From NCBI GenBank assembly GCA_025057645.1, contig JANXBJ010000017.1, positions 1 through 55,973 on the forward strand: a DNA stretch of 55,973 nt, given 5' to 3'. The DNA is from Anaerolineales bacterium (GTDB lineage Bacteria; Chloroflexota; Anaerolineae; Anaerolineales; UBA4823). Shown one piece after another: positions 1 through 7,381 of the stretch; position 1 is the stretch's first letter, and each line of letters starts with the position of its first letter. A program made the translations under genes and the position numbers. Under the pieces are notes generated by a model that saw only the letters and a program-made list of their open reading frames with translations, was not told the origin of the DNA and made no database searches.

Positions 1-27
1 TCCAGAATGCCCTGATTCTACAAAATG

Positions 28-66
28 TGTTACCTATCTCTCCGAACATCTGTTACCTATGTGTCC
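28..66. repeat. Two direct 16-bp repeats, insertion-sequence-end-like
   Basis: Two 16-bp direct repeats lie at 28-43 and 51-66, both beginning TGTTACCTAT and ending TCC, with 14 of 16 bases identical and a 7-bp gap. Multiple short direct repeats of this kind serve as transposase-binding sites at the ends of some DDE insertion sequences, for example the IS21 family. No transposase is visible, so if this is an IS end, the element lies off the left edge. The family assignment is recall, not a match. Confidence 0.4.
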
Positions 67-107
67 AGTCTATACACAGAGGGCGAGGGGGGTAGAAAGG
101 AGATGTT

Positions 108-488
108 ATGGACGTGATTCAAATTACCACCGAGCCTGCCAGCGGCAGCGCCGGGAGCGCCACCGCTACCGCCTTCTCGCCGATGCTCAGCGGTTTGGTC
201 TATAAGGTGGTCTTGCGCTACGGAGGCTCGCCGCCGGCGACCACCAACGTCAAATTGAGCGATAGCAACGACCCGGCGAACGAGTCGATCGTCAACGTCA
301 CCGGCAACGCCGAGATCGTCCTTTACCCGCGGCGGGCGATGACCAACAGCGCCGGCACCAACCTCACCTTCAACGGCACGCAGATCGTCCCCACGCCCTA
401 TCCTCTGCACGGCAGCCTGAGGCTCAGCCTGAGCGCGAGCAATCCGGGCGTGACGGTCAGCGCCACGGTGTATCTCTTACGGGGATGA
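108..488 (+). CDS. Small phage-like protein, paralogue A
   Basis: This 126-residue protein has no recognised family. The start at 108 is fixed by a strong ribosome-binding site (GAAAGGAG at 95-102). It is predicted to be beta-rich, with no signal peptide or membrane segment. It shares a clear pattern with the next gene: an MDVI start, LSGL(V/I)(Y/H)KV near residue 30, a LYPRR motif in the middle, and HG-LRLSL-NPG near the end, so the two are tandem duplicates. The setting, upstream of a holin-like protein and an endolysin-like peptidase, suggests a minor virion or tail-associated protein, but this rests on context alone. Confidence 0.7.
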   Translation: MDVIQITTEPASGSAGSATATAFSPMLSGLVYKVVLRYGGSPPATTNVKLSDSNDPANESIVNVTGNAEIVLYPRRAMTNSAGTNLTFNGTQIVPTPYPLHGSLRLSLSASNPGVTVSATVYLLRG

Positions 489-862
489 AGGCCATGGACG
501 TGATCACCTTGACCGCAATCGCTGTTGGCACGCAGGGCGATGACCTCTCCCCGCCGCTGAGCGGTTTGATCCATAAGGTGCGCTTGGTCTATGCCAATAA
601 CCCCGGCGCGCAGTCTGATGTCACGCTGCGTGCGGTGGATGACCCCGCTGGCGAGTGGATTGTCAGCCGCCAGAACATCGCCAGCAATGTGACCCTTTAC
701 CCGCGTCGTGTCGTGCACGATGCGCTGGGCAACCCCTTGACGTTAGATGGGGTGCGGCCGCTGTGCGAGCCGTATGCTGTGCATGGACAATTGCGCCTCT
801 CGCTGCAGGATGCCAACCCGGGTGGCCAATGCACGGCCTGGGTCTGGCTGGTGCGCGTGTGA
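485..862 (+). CDS. Small phage-like protein, paralogue B
   Basis: This 125-residue protein is a diverged tandem duplicate of the preceding gene, sharing MDVI, LSGLIHKV, LYPRR and HGQLRLSL. Its first ATG at 485 overlaps the upstream stop (ATGA), which suggests translational coupling. A second ATG at 494 would give an N-terminus that lines up exactly with paralogue A and is a reasonable alternative. Neither start has a good ribosome-binding site. No function can be assigned beyond a probable phage structural or accessory role from its position. Confidence 0.65.
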   Translation: MKAMDVITLTAIAVGTQGDDLSPPLSGLIHKVRLVYANNPGAQSDVTLRAVDDPAGEWIVSRQNIASNVTLYPRRVVHDALGNPLTLDGVRPLCEPYAVHGQLRLSLQDANPGGQCTAWVWLVRV

Positions 863-1017
863 GATGCAAGGCTTTGGAATTAGGACACAGAGGGACGCGA
901 GCGACAAGGATGAATGCAGAAAGGCACGGGATTCCACGAGGGAATCCATCCGAGATGCTCTGCGCTGCGGATTCGGCGCTGGTCTGTGACCGTTGTTCAA
1001 CCGAGAAAGGAGAAACG

Positions 1018-1377
1018 ATGAACGCTGAAACCCTAACCGCTGTTGCCGGCGTTATCCTCTCGCTGGCGTTCTCTTACCTGCCCGGCCTGAAGCGCCGCTA
1101 CGGCGCCTTGGACGGCACGGCGAAACGTCTGGTGATGCTCACCGTCCTCACTCTCACCGCCCTCGGCATGTACGCCCTTGCCTGCACGCCGTATGCCGAT
1201 CTGTTGGAGATTCGCCTGAGTTGCGATGCCGGCGGCGCGGCGATGCTGTTGCGCCTGCTCCTGAGCGCGGCCATCGCCAACCAAGCTGCCTACAGCCTGA
1301 CGCCGCGCCTCGGGGGGCAGGCGGCTTCGGGCGGCGATCGAACCCAAGCCCTCAAACTGAGCGGCGAAGCGCCATGA
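1018..1377 (+). CDS. Holin-like small membrane protein
   Basis: This 119-residue protein has a good ribosome-binding site (AAAGGAG at 1007-1013) ahead of the ATG at 1018. About three hydrophobic segments are visible (roughly residues 5-22, 38-58 and 72-92), with a basic patch between the first two and a polar tail. Size, topology and position shortly before a peptidoglycan peptidase fit a phage holin or holin-like protein, which would let the lysin reach the wall. No family motif was recognised, so this is an inference from topology and neighbourhood. Its stop overlaps the next start by four bases. Confidence 0.55.
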   Translation: MNAETLTAVAGVILSLAFSYLPGLKRRYGALDGTAKRLVMLTVLTLTALGMYALACTPYADLLEIRLSCDAGGAAMLLRLLLSAAIANQAAYSLTPRLGGQAASGGDRTQALKLSGEAP

Positions 1378-2189
1378 ACCGCGTTATCGCTTCCAACAAC
1401 GCCAGCCCAGAGCGGGTGATCGTAGTGGATGGCGGCGGCAACGGGGATTTCACCTCGATCCAGATGGCGATCAACGCTGCGGCGGCGCGTTCCCCCAGCG
1501 CCGCTTCCCCATGGTTGGTGCTGATCGCCCCGGGCAGCTACGCCGAAAGCCTGACCCTGGTCAACCATGTCCATCTTGCCGGCTTGGGCGGCGGCGCAAC
1601 GGTTGCCCTGCAGGGCAGCACTTCTCCGCTGATCGAAGCGGCGGCGTGCACGGTGCGCGGCTTGCGCCTGGAGGCGACGGTCAGCCCGCTGATCCGCGCC
1701 GCCTCGAACTTCAGCGGCAAGCTCACCCTGCAAGAGGTCGGGATCGAATCTACGCTGGCGGAACAGGATGCGCTGCGGGTGGACGCCGGGCAGGTGGAGC
1801 TGACAGATTGTCGCTGGACAGTCGGCGGGCGGGTGGTGGTGAACGGCGGCACGCTCATCGTGCGCCGTTCCCACCTAATCCATCAACACAGTTCGGCGCT
1901 GGCGCCCACGCAGGCGGTGATCGAAGTGAGCGGTGGAGCGTTGTTCCTCGAGTTCAGCCTTGTCGAGAACAAAGCCCATCCGGCCAGCGGGGGCAGCGCA
2001 GTGAAGTTCAGTGTGCAGGCGCCCACGGCGGTCAAGGTCTTCTACTGTGTGCTGCGCGCCGCCAGCGGTTATAGCGTGGATGCCACAGTCAATCTCACTG
2101 CAGTTATCGCCGCCTGCCGCATGAACGCCGAGATCAACACGAGCAAGATCGGCGGAGTGCTGGACTATGCCTATTATGCGGCACTGTGA
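1374..2189 (+). CDS. Right-handed beta-helix protein, phage-like
   Basis: This 271-residue protein starts at 1374 with an ATGA overlap to the upstream stop. The N-terminus carries VVDGGGNGDFTSIQMAIN (about residues 17-34) followed by a P-W-LVLIAPGSYAESL stretch. This is the usual opening of pectinesterase/pectate-lyase-type parallel beta-helices (D-G-G-D-F-T-S-I-Q-A-I ... I-PG-Y-E). Repeated short strand-turn units follow to the C-terminus. No pectinesterase catalytic residues are evident and there is no signal peptide, so a phage tail-spike or fibre-type beta-helix is more likely than a secreted pectinase. The fold assignment is fairly secure; the role is inferred from neighbours. Confidence 0.65.
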   Translation: MNRVIASNNASPERVIVVDGGGNGDFTSIQMAINAAAARSPSAASPWLVLIAPGSYAESLTLVNHVHLAGLGGGATVALQGSTSPLIEAAACTVRGLRLEATVSPLIRAASNFSGKLTLQEVGIESTLAEQDALRVDAGQVELTDCRWTVGGRVVVNGGTLIVRRSHLIHQHSSALAPTQAVIEVSGGALFLEFSLVENKAHPASGGSAVKFSVQAPTAVKVFYCVLRAASGYSVDATVNLTAVIAACRMNAEINTSKIGGVLDYAYYAAL

Positions 2190-2246
2190 CTCCCCCCCCT
2201 TTGGGCTGGGGGGCGGGGGGGGGGGCCCTCAACACAGGAGGAACGA

Positions 2247-2876
2247 ATGAAACTGAGCTATCCCTTTGAACAAGTTTATCCCCTGGCACAGGGTTTCAGC
2301 GAGCTACACCGCGGCTTGGACTGGGGCGCGCCTCTCAACACGCCCGTTTTAGCGGCAGCCGATGGGCGCGTGCGCTGGATCGCTATCCAACCGCAGGGGT
2401 ATGGCTTATATCTCACCCTGGAACACCGCGGCGGGGCGGTGACGCTCTATGCCCATCTGGAGCGCGTCTTGGTCGAGCTGGCACAAGCCGTCTCGGCGGG
2501 GCAGCCGATCGCCCTCAGCGGGAACAGCGGCAACTCCAGCGGTCCGCATTTGCACTTCGAGTACCGCCCGGATGGCAAGCGGAGCGTGGATCCGTCGCCC
2601 TTCTTCCAAGCCCTGACCATTCCGCTCCCCCTAGACCCGCCGTCGTTTTCTCATCCTGCGCCGATCCGGGTGCGGGCGGGGGAGAAGGTGACTCTGCGCC
2701 GCGGCTACACCTATGTCAACCTACGCCCCGAGCCGGCCTACGCAGCGGGAGTGCCCGACATCGGCGATTTCTGCGGCGGGGCAGCGGTCGAGGTGCTGGA
2801 ACAGCAGGGCGAGATGGTGGCGATCAAGGTCTGGGTGCACGGCGGCTATCTTGAACGCTGGGATGGAAGACCCTAA
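2247..2876 (+). CDS. M23 metallopeptidase with SH3-like domain (endolysin-like)
   Basis: This 209-residue protein opens directly with a LytM/M23 zinc endopeptidase domain (residues 1-125). The zinc and catalytic residues are visible: H21 and D25 in HRGLDWG, H70 in YAHL, and H101/H103 in GPHLHFEY. Residues 145-205 form a bacterial SH3-like region. M23 enzymes cut peptide cross-links in peptidoglycan. There is no signal peptide, unlike most cellular M23 proteins. That, and a holin-like gene upstream, suggests a phage endolysin. The ATG at 2247 follows AGGAGG at 2238-2243. Confidence 0.8.
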   Translation: MKLSYPFEQVYPLAQGFSELHRGLDWGAPLNTPVLAAADGRVRWIAIQPQGYGLYLTLEHRGGAVTLYAHLERVLVELAQAVSAGQPIALSGNSGNSSGPHLHFEYRPDGKRSVDPSPFFQALTIPLPLDPPSFSHPAPIRVRAGEKVTLRRGYTYVNLRPEPAYAAGVPDIGDFCGGAAVEVLEQQGEMVAIKVWVHGGYLERWDGRP

Positions 2877-2879
2877 CCC

Positions 2880-3250
2880 AAAAACACAAAAGACACACGG
2901 AGCCTGAACTTCGTGCCTTGGTTTGAGAAAAAAGCTCACATAAAGACACAAAGGGCACAAAGTGAGGAAGAGAGGAAAGACCTTAGTGCTCTTTGTGTCT
3001 TGGTGAGAGAAAAAGGCTCACACAAAGACACAAAGGACACAAAGAGAGGAAAAGACCTTAGTGTTCTTTGTGTCTTGGTGAGAGAAAAAAGCTCATACGA
3101 AGGCACGGAGGACACAAAGAAGGAAAAGAGAGAAGAAACTTGGTGCTCTTTGTGTCTTGGTGTGAGGAAAAAGGCTCACACAAAGACACGGAGGACACAA
3201 AGAAGGAAAAGAGAAAAAAACTTGGTGCTCTTTGTGTCTTGGTGTGAGAA
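2880..3250. repeat. Tandem hairpin repeat, about four 75-83 bp units
   Basis: Four anchor copies of GCTCAYAYRAAGRCAC begin at about 2934, 3016, 3091 and 3174, giving periods of 82, 75 and 83 bp. Each unit holds an ACACAAAG-type arm, a purine-rich middle, and a CTTTGTGTCTTGGTG arm, so each can fold into a hairpin. The array can be read through in one frame (residue pattern around LCVLVREK), but this is a by-product of the repeat and not a domain. A decayed relative lies at 11743-11953. The function is unknown; mobile or REP-like repeat is the best description. Confidence 0.8.
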
Positions 3251-3260
3251 AAGGAGAGAA

Positions 3261-3572
3261 ATGGACGAGAAGTTGTTGGAGGAGATCAACGCCCTGCTGA
3301 GCGAAAACGGGCGCATTCGCCAAACCGTGCGGGACCGCCTGATTTTGGCTTGCATCGCCGAGATTTACCGTGCCACGCAGGTCCTGCCCGACATCCAGCG
3401 GCGCATCGAGCAGTTGGAGCGGCGTTCGATCCTGCTCTGGGCGGAGCGCCACCCCAAGGCGGCGCTGACCTTGCTGGCAATTTTGCTCTTCCTGCTCAAC
3501 CTGGGCACGTTCACCGACCTGCGCCGATTGCTCTTTGGGCTGGTGGGCTTGCCCCCCGACCTGACACCCTAG
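3261..3572 (+). CDS. Small coiled-coil protein with one membrane segment
   Basis: This 103-residue protein has an ATG at 3261 that follows AAGGAG at 3251-3256, immediately after the hairpin repeat array. This start is preferred over upstream in-frame starts because those would translate the repeats. Residues 1-55 are charged and helical. A hydrophobic segment spans about residues 68-86, followed by a short polar tail. It resembles small membrane-anchored proteins of phage lysis or tail regions (spanin-like or haemolysin XhlA-like topology), but no motif supports a specific call. Confidence 0.6.
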   Translation: MDEKLLEEINALLSENGRIRQTVRDRLILACIAEIYRATQVLPDIQRRIEQLERRSILLWAERHPKAALTLLAILLFLLNLGTFTDLRRLLFGLVGLPPDLTP

Positions 3573-3590
3573 ATAAGGAGACCCCCCGCA

Positions 3591-4241
3591 ATGACCACCC
3601 GTCAGGAAGTCAACCAACTCTGTCGGCGGCGCTTGGCAGACCAGCGCGCCCCGTTCACCTTCAGCGATTTGCAGATCAACCAGTGGATTCACGATGCCAT
3701 CGCCGAGTATTCGCAGCTCTTCCCGCGCACGCTGTATGCCGAGTTCACCCTGCAGGCGGGGCAGACGGTGGTGGACCTGAGCGGTTTGAGCGGCTTTCAG
3801 ACCGTCTTGCGGGTCGAATACCCGCTGGGGATGCAGCCGCCGCGCTTCTTGCAGCGCATTGCGCGCGCTCGGACGGCGGTTTTTAACGGCCGCCCGACTT
3901 ACGACTTGGATTGGGGCGCGCCGGGCGGCTGGCGATTGTATCTCGGCCTCACCCCAAAAGCGGGGGAAAAGTTAGGCCTGACCTACCAAGCCGACCATCT
4001 TTACCCCGCCGAGGATGCCACCCCACTGACCGTCCCCGACCGCCATCTGGAGCTGATCGTGCTCTTTGTGCGCATGGCTGCCCTGCAGGAGCAGCTTGCC
4101 GAGCTGGGCGCGCAGAGTCTGCCGGCGCCCCCGCTCTTAGGCATCCGGGCGCTGAACGCAGCGCGGGCGCGTCAGGAATACCTGGAAGCGCTGGACAAAG
4201 CCCGCAAGCGGGAGGGCGAAAGCGCCATTGTGGGGTGGTAG
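3591..4241 (+). CDS. Phage connector/adaptor-like structural protein
   Basis: This 216-residue soluble protein has an N-terminal helical start (MTTRQEVNQLCRRRL), a motif like ‘INQWIHDAIAEYS’ and a ‘G-V-DLSGL-GF-VLRVEYP’ beta region. A long helical C-terminus rich in Leu, Ala and Glu follows. This layout resembles head-tail adaptor or tail-accessory proteins of tailed phages (gp4/gp6-type connectors), in which an N-terminal helical bundle is followed by a small beta element. The assignment is by pattern only. It is the last gene of the phage-like block, and no terminase, portal or capsid gene is in the window. Confidence 0.45.
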   Translation: MTTRQEVNQLCRRRLADQRAPFTFSDLQINQWIHDAIAEYSQLFPRTLYAEFTLQAGQTVVDLSGLSGFQTVLRVEYPLGMQPPRFLQRIARARTAVFNGRPTYDLDWGAPGGWRLYLGLTPKAGEKLGLTYQADHLYPAEDATPLTVPDRHLELIVLFVRMAALQEQLAELGAQSLPAPPLLGIRALNAARARQEYLEALDKARKREGESAIVGW

Positions 4242-4257
4242 CCCTCACCCCCAGCCC

Positions 4258-4359
4258 TCCTCCCAGAGGGCGGGAGGATGACCCTCACCTTTCAAGGAGC
4301 GTTCGGCAGGCCCAATCTGCCGGCTCGGGGCAGCACTTCCAAACCCTCTCTGGGAGGGT
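4258..4359. repeat. Dispersed-repeat-like CCCTCACCC element with two perfect hairpins
   Basis: The element opens with CCCTCACCCCC just after the phage-like block. A 7-bp perfect stem TCCTCCC/GGGAGGA joins 4258-4264 to 4272-4278. A second 6-bp stem ACCCTC/GAGGGT joins 4343-4348 to 4354-4359. Neither has a T-run. Such CCCTCACCCCC...GGGAGAGGG elements are common dispersed repeats in many GC-rich genomes. Confidence 0.45.
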
Positions 4360-4405
4360 AAAGGGAGAACGTAGGCTGCCGATCCCTGCCCTGCGAAAGA
4401 GCGAG

Positions 4406-4435
4406 GTCGCCTGTTTCCGGTAGGGCGACTTTTTT
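4406..4435 (+). terminator. Rho-independent terminator
   Basis: A stem GTCGCC (4406-4411) pairs with GGCGAC (4424-4429) around a 12-nt loop and is followed at once by six T residues (4430-4435). It lies about 165 bp after the last phage-like gene and just before the candidate structured RNA, so it separates the two transcription units. Confidence 0.75.
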
Positions 4436-4477
4436 GTGCTAGAGCTGTGATCCCCGAGATTTGTGGTAGAATTAGAT

Positions 4478-4644
4478 GCGTGGCGAGGGCGCAAAAGGGT
4501 TGGAATCCTAGCGCTTCGCGTCTGGGGTGTAGCCGCCAGACCGCGCCACGAGAAGGGGGAGAGCTTTACAGCCACTACCCGAGGAACGAGGAGAGAGGCA
4601 AGCTAAACCGCCCAAGTGTCAACCCGTTTGTCTAGGACGGTTTA
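4478..4644 (+). ncRNA. Candidate structured RNA upstream of the signalling genes
   Basis: Three consecutive helical domains can be drawn. Domain 1 is a 7-bp closing stem CGTGGCG/CGCCACG (4479-4485 with 4544-4550). It encloses a GCGC/GCGC stem (4489-4492, 4511-4514) and a 6-bp hairpin GTCTGG/CCAGAC (4520-4525, 4536-4541). Domain 2 is AGCTT/AAGCT (4562-4566, 4600-4604) with an inner GCC/GGC. Domain 3 is a 7-bp TAAACCG/CGGTTTA (4604-4610, 4638-4644). An extended -10 (TGG-TAGAAT, 4464-4472) ends six bases before the first stem, so the RNA could begin near 4479. It matches no riboswitch consensus I recognise. It could be a leader of the histidine kinase gene or a free small RNA. Confidence 0.45.
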
Positions 4645-4741
4645 TCGTGAGGGTTGTTAGCGAAGAGAAGAGAGAGCGCAGAGAGCTTCTTGAGAGAAGT
4701 GTTTTGAGGCAACGTAGATTCTAACCGTGAGGCAAAAGGCG

Positions 4742-6652
4742 ATGGCAGAATGGGAGTGTAGCTCCGCTGAACTTGAGCGAATGTGCACTTTGTTCTCGGC
4801 TCTGTTCAACCGTTTCCCGGCCGGTGGGGTTTTGGTGGACAAAGAAGGGCTGATCCGCGAAGCCAACCTGGCCTTTTGCAGCCTAATCGGGTGCGAGCCG
4901 AGCCAAGTGGTGGGGAAATCCATCCAAGATTTTCTCCACGAAGAGGATCGCTCTGATTTCCTCGCTCGTTGTCCTGCCCTGTTCCGTCAAGCTCAGGAGG
5001 AGATTCTCGAACTGCGCCTGAGGGGGACGCGTCAGCCGCCGCCTCGGGTGCGGTTGCAAGCCGGACGACTGAGCCTGTCCGGAGAGCCAAAGGGGACAGA
5101 AGAGGCGGACTACCTTCTGCTGACGTTTAGCGAGATCGACGAGCGCGGAGCGAGTGAGTTCGCTCTTCGGAACTTGCTTGGGGAATACGAAACGCTGTTC
5201 AACGGTCTTCAAGATGCGGTATTCCTCATCGAAGTGGGGGAGGAGGGCGAGTTCCGTTACCTGAGGACGAACGCGGCTTATCAGCAGAAGATAGGGGTTA
5301 CCTCGGAGCGGATTCGGGAGAGGACGCCTGCAGAAGTGCTAGGCCCCGAGTGGAGTGCAGAGATCCGGGATCACTGTCAGCGCTGCGTGGAGAGCGGTCG
5401 TCCGGTCGCCTATGAGCAAACCCTCGACTCGCCCGCCGGGCGGCGCACCTGGTTAACCACTCTCACCCCGGTCTGGAGCGCCGGGCGCATCAAATACCTC
5501 ATTGGGACGAGCATCGAGACCACCGAACAAAGAGCGACTCAGGAGGCTATCCGCCAAAACGGACAGCGCTACCGCATCCTGTTCGAAAACCTGATGGAAG
5601 GCTTTGCTCTTCATGAGATGATTTGGGATGAAAACGGCAAACCGCTTGATTACCGTTTCCTAGAAGTCAACCCTGCTTTTGAACGTCTGACCGGCCTAAA
5701 AGCGGAAGAAATTGTCGGCAAGACCGTCCTTCAGGTTTTGCCCGGCTTGGAACGAGTCTGGATCGAACGCTATGGCGAGGTGGCAGCGAGCGGGAAAGCG
5801 ATGATTTTCGAAGAGTACAGTGCCCCTCTGCAGAAGTGGTATGAAGTGCGCGCTTTTTCGCCCGAGCCGGGCTATTTCGCCACGGTTTTCATCGACATCA
5901 CCCAACGCAAACGCTGGCAAGAAGAGCGTGAGCAACTCATCCAGGACCTGCAGCGGAAAAACAGTGAACTGAGTCAGTTTACTTACACTGTCTCACACGA
6001 CCTCAGAGGTCCGCTGATCACCATCTTGGGATTTCTCACTTTTGTCGAGCAGAGCCTCGAGCAGGGGGATGTGGAACAGGCTAAAGCCGACCTGCAGCGC
6101 ATTCGTTTCGCTGCGGAAAAGATGCAAGCTCTGCTGGAGGGTCTACTGGAACTCTCGCGGGTTGGGCGGGTGCTCAACTCACTGGACGAATTTCCCTTTG
6201 GCGAGGTCGTCACGGAAGCGGCGCAATTGCTGTTGGGCAACATTCGTCATCAGGGACGCCCGATCGAATTTGAGATTGCCCCGGATTTGCCCGTTGTCCA
6301 AGGCGACCGTGCTCGTTTGTCTCAAGTGGTGCAAAACCTGCTCGATAACGCCCTCAAGTATATGGGAGAACAGCCCAATCCGCGCATCGAGATCGGGTGG
6401 CGCGATGCGCCCGGGGAATTTCTGTTCTATGTGCGGGATAACGGCATGGGGATTGATCCCAGCTATCAGGACAAGGTCTTTGGCTTGTTTGAGAAGCTCG
6501 ATCCGCGCACTGAAGGATATGGCATAGGCCTGGCATTGGTGAAGCGTATCGTCGAAGTGCACGGTGGGCGGGTGTGGGCCGAGTCCGAGGGGCGAGGCAA
6601 AGGGTGCACCTTTTGGTTCACTCTGCCTAAAGTTCATCGAAACTTGAGCTGA
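4742..6652 (+). CDS. Multi-PAS sensor histidine kinase
   Basis: This is a soluble kinase of about 636 residues. Three PAS-like sensor domains (about 15-135, 145-265 and 275-395) precede a HisKA dimerisation domain with the phospho-accepting histidine in SHDLRGPL (about residue 419). The HATPase domain has an N-box (QNLLDNALKY), G1 (DNGMGI) and G2 (GYGIGLALVK). No membrane segment is seen, so the signal is cytoplasmic. The start is uncertain: a GTG at 4727 would add five residues, while the ATG at 4742 has only AAGG close by. The receiver gene follows after 12 bp, so this kinase probably phosphorylates it. The arrangement resembles phytochrome-type kinase/Rcp1 pairs, but no chromophore-binding domain is present. 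Confidence 0.9.
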   Translation: MAEWECSSAELERMCTLFSALFNRFPAGGVLVDKEGLIREANLAFCSLIGCEPSQVVGKSIQDFLHEEDRSDFLARCPALFRQAQEEILELRLRGTRQPPPRVRLQAGRLSLSGEPKGTEEADYLLLTFSEIDERGASEFALRNLLGEYETLFNGLQDAVFLIEVGEEGEFRYLRTNAAYQQKIGVTSERIRERTPAEVLGPEWSAEIRDHCQRCVESGRPVAYEQTLDSPAGRRTWLTTLTPVWSAGRIKYLIGTSIETTEQRATQEAIRQNGQRYRILFENLMEGFALHEMIWDENGKPLDYRFLEVNPAFERLTGLKAEEIVGKTVLQVLPGLERVWIERYGEVAASGKAMIFEEYSAPLQKWYEVRAFSPEPGYFATVFIDITQRKRWQEEREQLIQDLQRKNSELSQFTYTVSHDLRGPLITILGFLTFVEQSLEQGDVEQAKADLQRIRFAAEKMQALLEGLLELSRVGRVLNSLDEFPFGEVVTEAAQLLLGNIRHQGRPIEFEIAPDLPVVQGDRARLSQVVQNLLDNALKYMGEQPNPRIEIGWRDAPGEFLFYVRDNGMGIDPSYQDKVFGLFEKLDPRTEGYGIGLALVKRIVEVHGGRVWAESEGRGKGCTFWFTLPKVHRNLS

Positions 6653-6664
6653 GTGTGAGGAGAC

Positions 6665-7123
6665 ATGGAGTTGAAGCAACAGCAACCCATTCGTATCTTG
6701 CTAGTAGAGGACAACCCCGACCACGCCGAGTTAATCCACCGTGTTTTCCGGTCGTGCTTAGTGGGCAACACCTTCTCTCATGTGGAAGATGGGGAGCAGG
6801 CCTTAGCCTACTTAGACCGGGAAGGAAAGTTTGCCGATGACCAACGCTACCCTTATCCCGATCTAATTTTGCTCGACCTGCGTTTGCCCAAGATGGATGG
6901 CTTTCAGTTGCTAGAACGGATCAAATCTTCTCCCTGCCATCGCCATATTGTTGTCATTGTTCTGAGCTCGAGTCGAGAGGAGGTAGACGTCCAGCGTGCC
7001 TACCAAGCGCACGCTAACAGCTACTTGGTCAAGCCTTTCTCTGTGGATGAAATGACGGAAGTTTTGCGCTATCTGGGTTTATACTGGTTGAAATGGAATG
7101 TGTATGCTAAAAGGAGGCCCTGA
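6665..7123 (+). CDS. Single-domain response regulator, Rcp1-like
   Basis: This 152-residue receiver domain has no output domain. The acidic pair ED (15-16), phospho-acceptor D71 in LILLDLRLPKMDG and conserved lysine in YLVKPFS are all present. The insertion after the DGEQALAYL helix (residues 52-64) is typical of Rcp1-type regulators that pair with PAS/GAF histidine kinases. GAGGAG lies just upstream of the ATG, and the gene is 12 bp after the kinase, so they form an operon. The output is likely protein-protein signalling, perhaps to the diguanylate cyclase downstream. Confidence 0.9.
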   Translation: MELKQQQPIRILLVEDNPDHAELIHRVFRSCLVGNTFSHVEDGEQALAYLDREGKFADDQRYPYPDLILLDLRLPKMDGFQLLERIKSSPCHRHIVVIVLSSSREEVDVQRAYQAHANSYLVKPFSVDEMTEVLRYLGLYWLKWNVYAKRRP

Positions 7124-7381
7124 TGCTCTAAGCGAGGAGGCGTTCAGCCATTGGTTTTCTCTCGCCCTAAAAGCCAGGGCTCAATGTCCTTATCCACCTT
7201 AGGGTTTAGAGAAGGCAGAGTATCAAATAGCTAAACTCAGCCTCATTGCCTCAATCGATAGTCACCGCTTTGCACTTGTCCACCGAGGAGGGTGTAAAAC
7301 TTGCATCGCATAGCACGTATCGACAGTTTTGAGTCTCGGTTTTAGGGTTCTTTGGGTTGATCGGATTTCAGGAGAGGTCTC

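Noticed and set aside
2880-3250. CRISPR array
   Set aside because: Units vary from 75 to 83 bp, the whole unit is repeated with no unique spacers, and no cas genes are present.
4478-4644. Cobalamin or other known riboswitch
   Set aside because: AGCCACT and AGAGAGGC recall parts of the cobalamin aptamer, but the B12 box and core order do not match.
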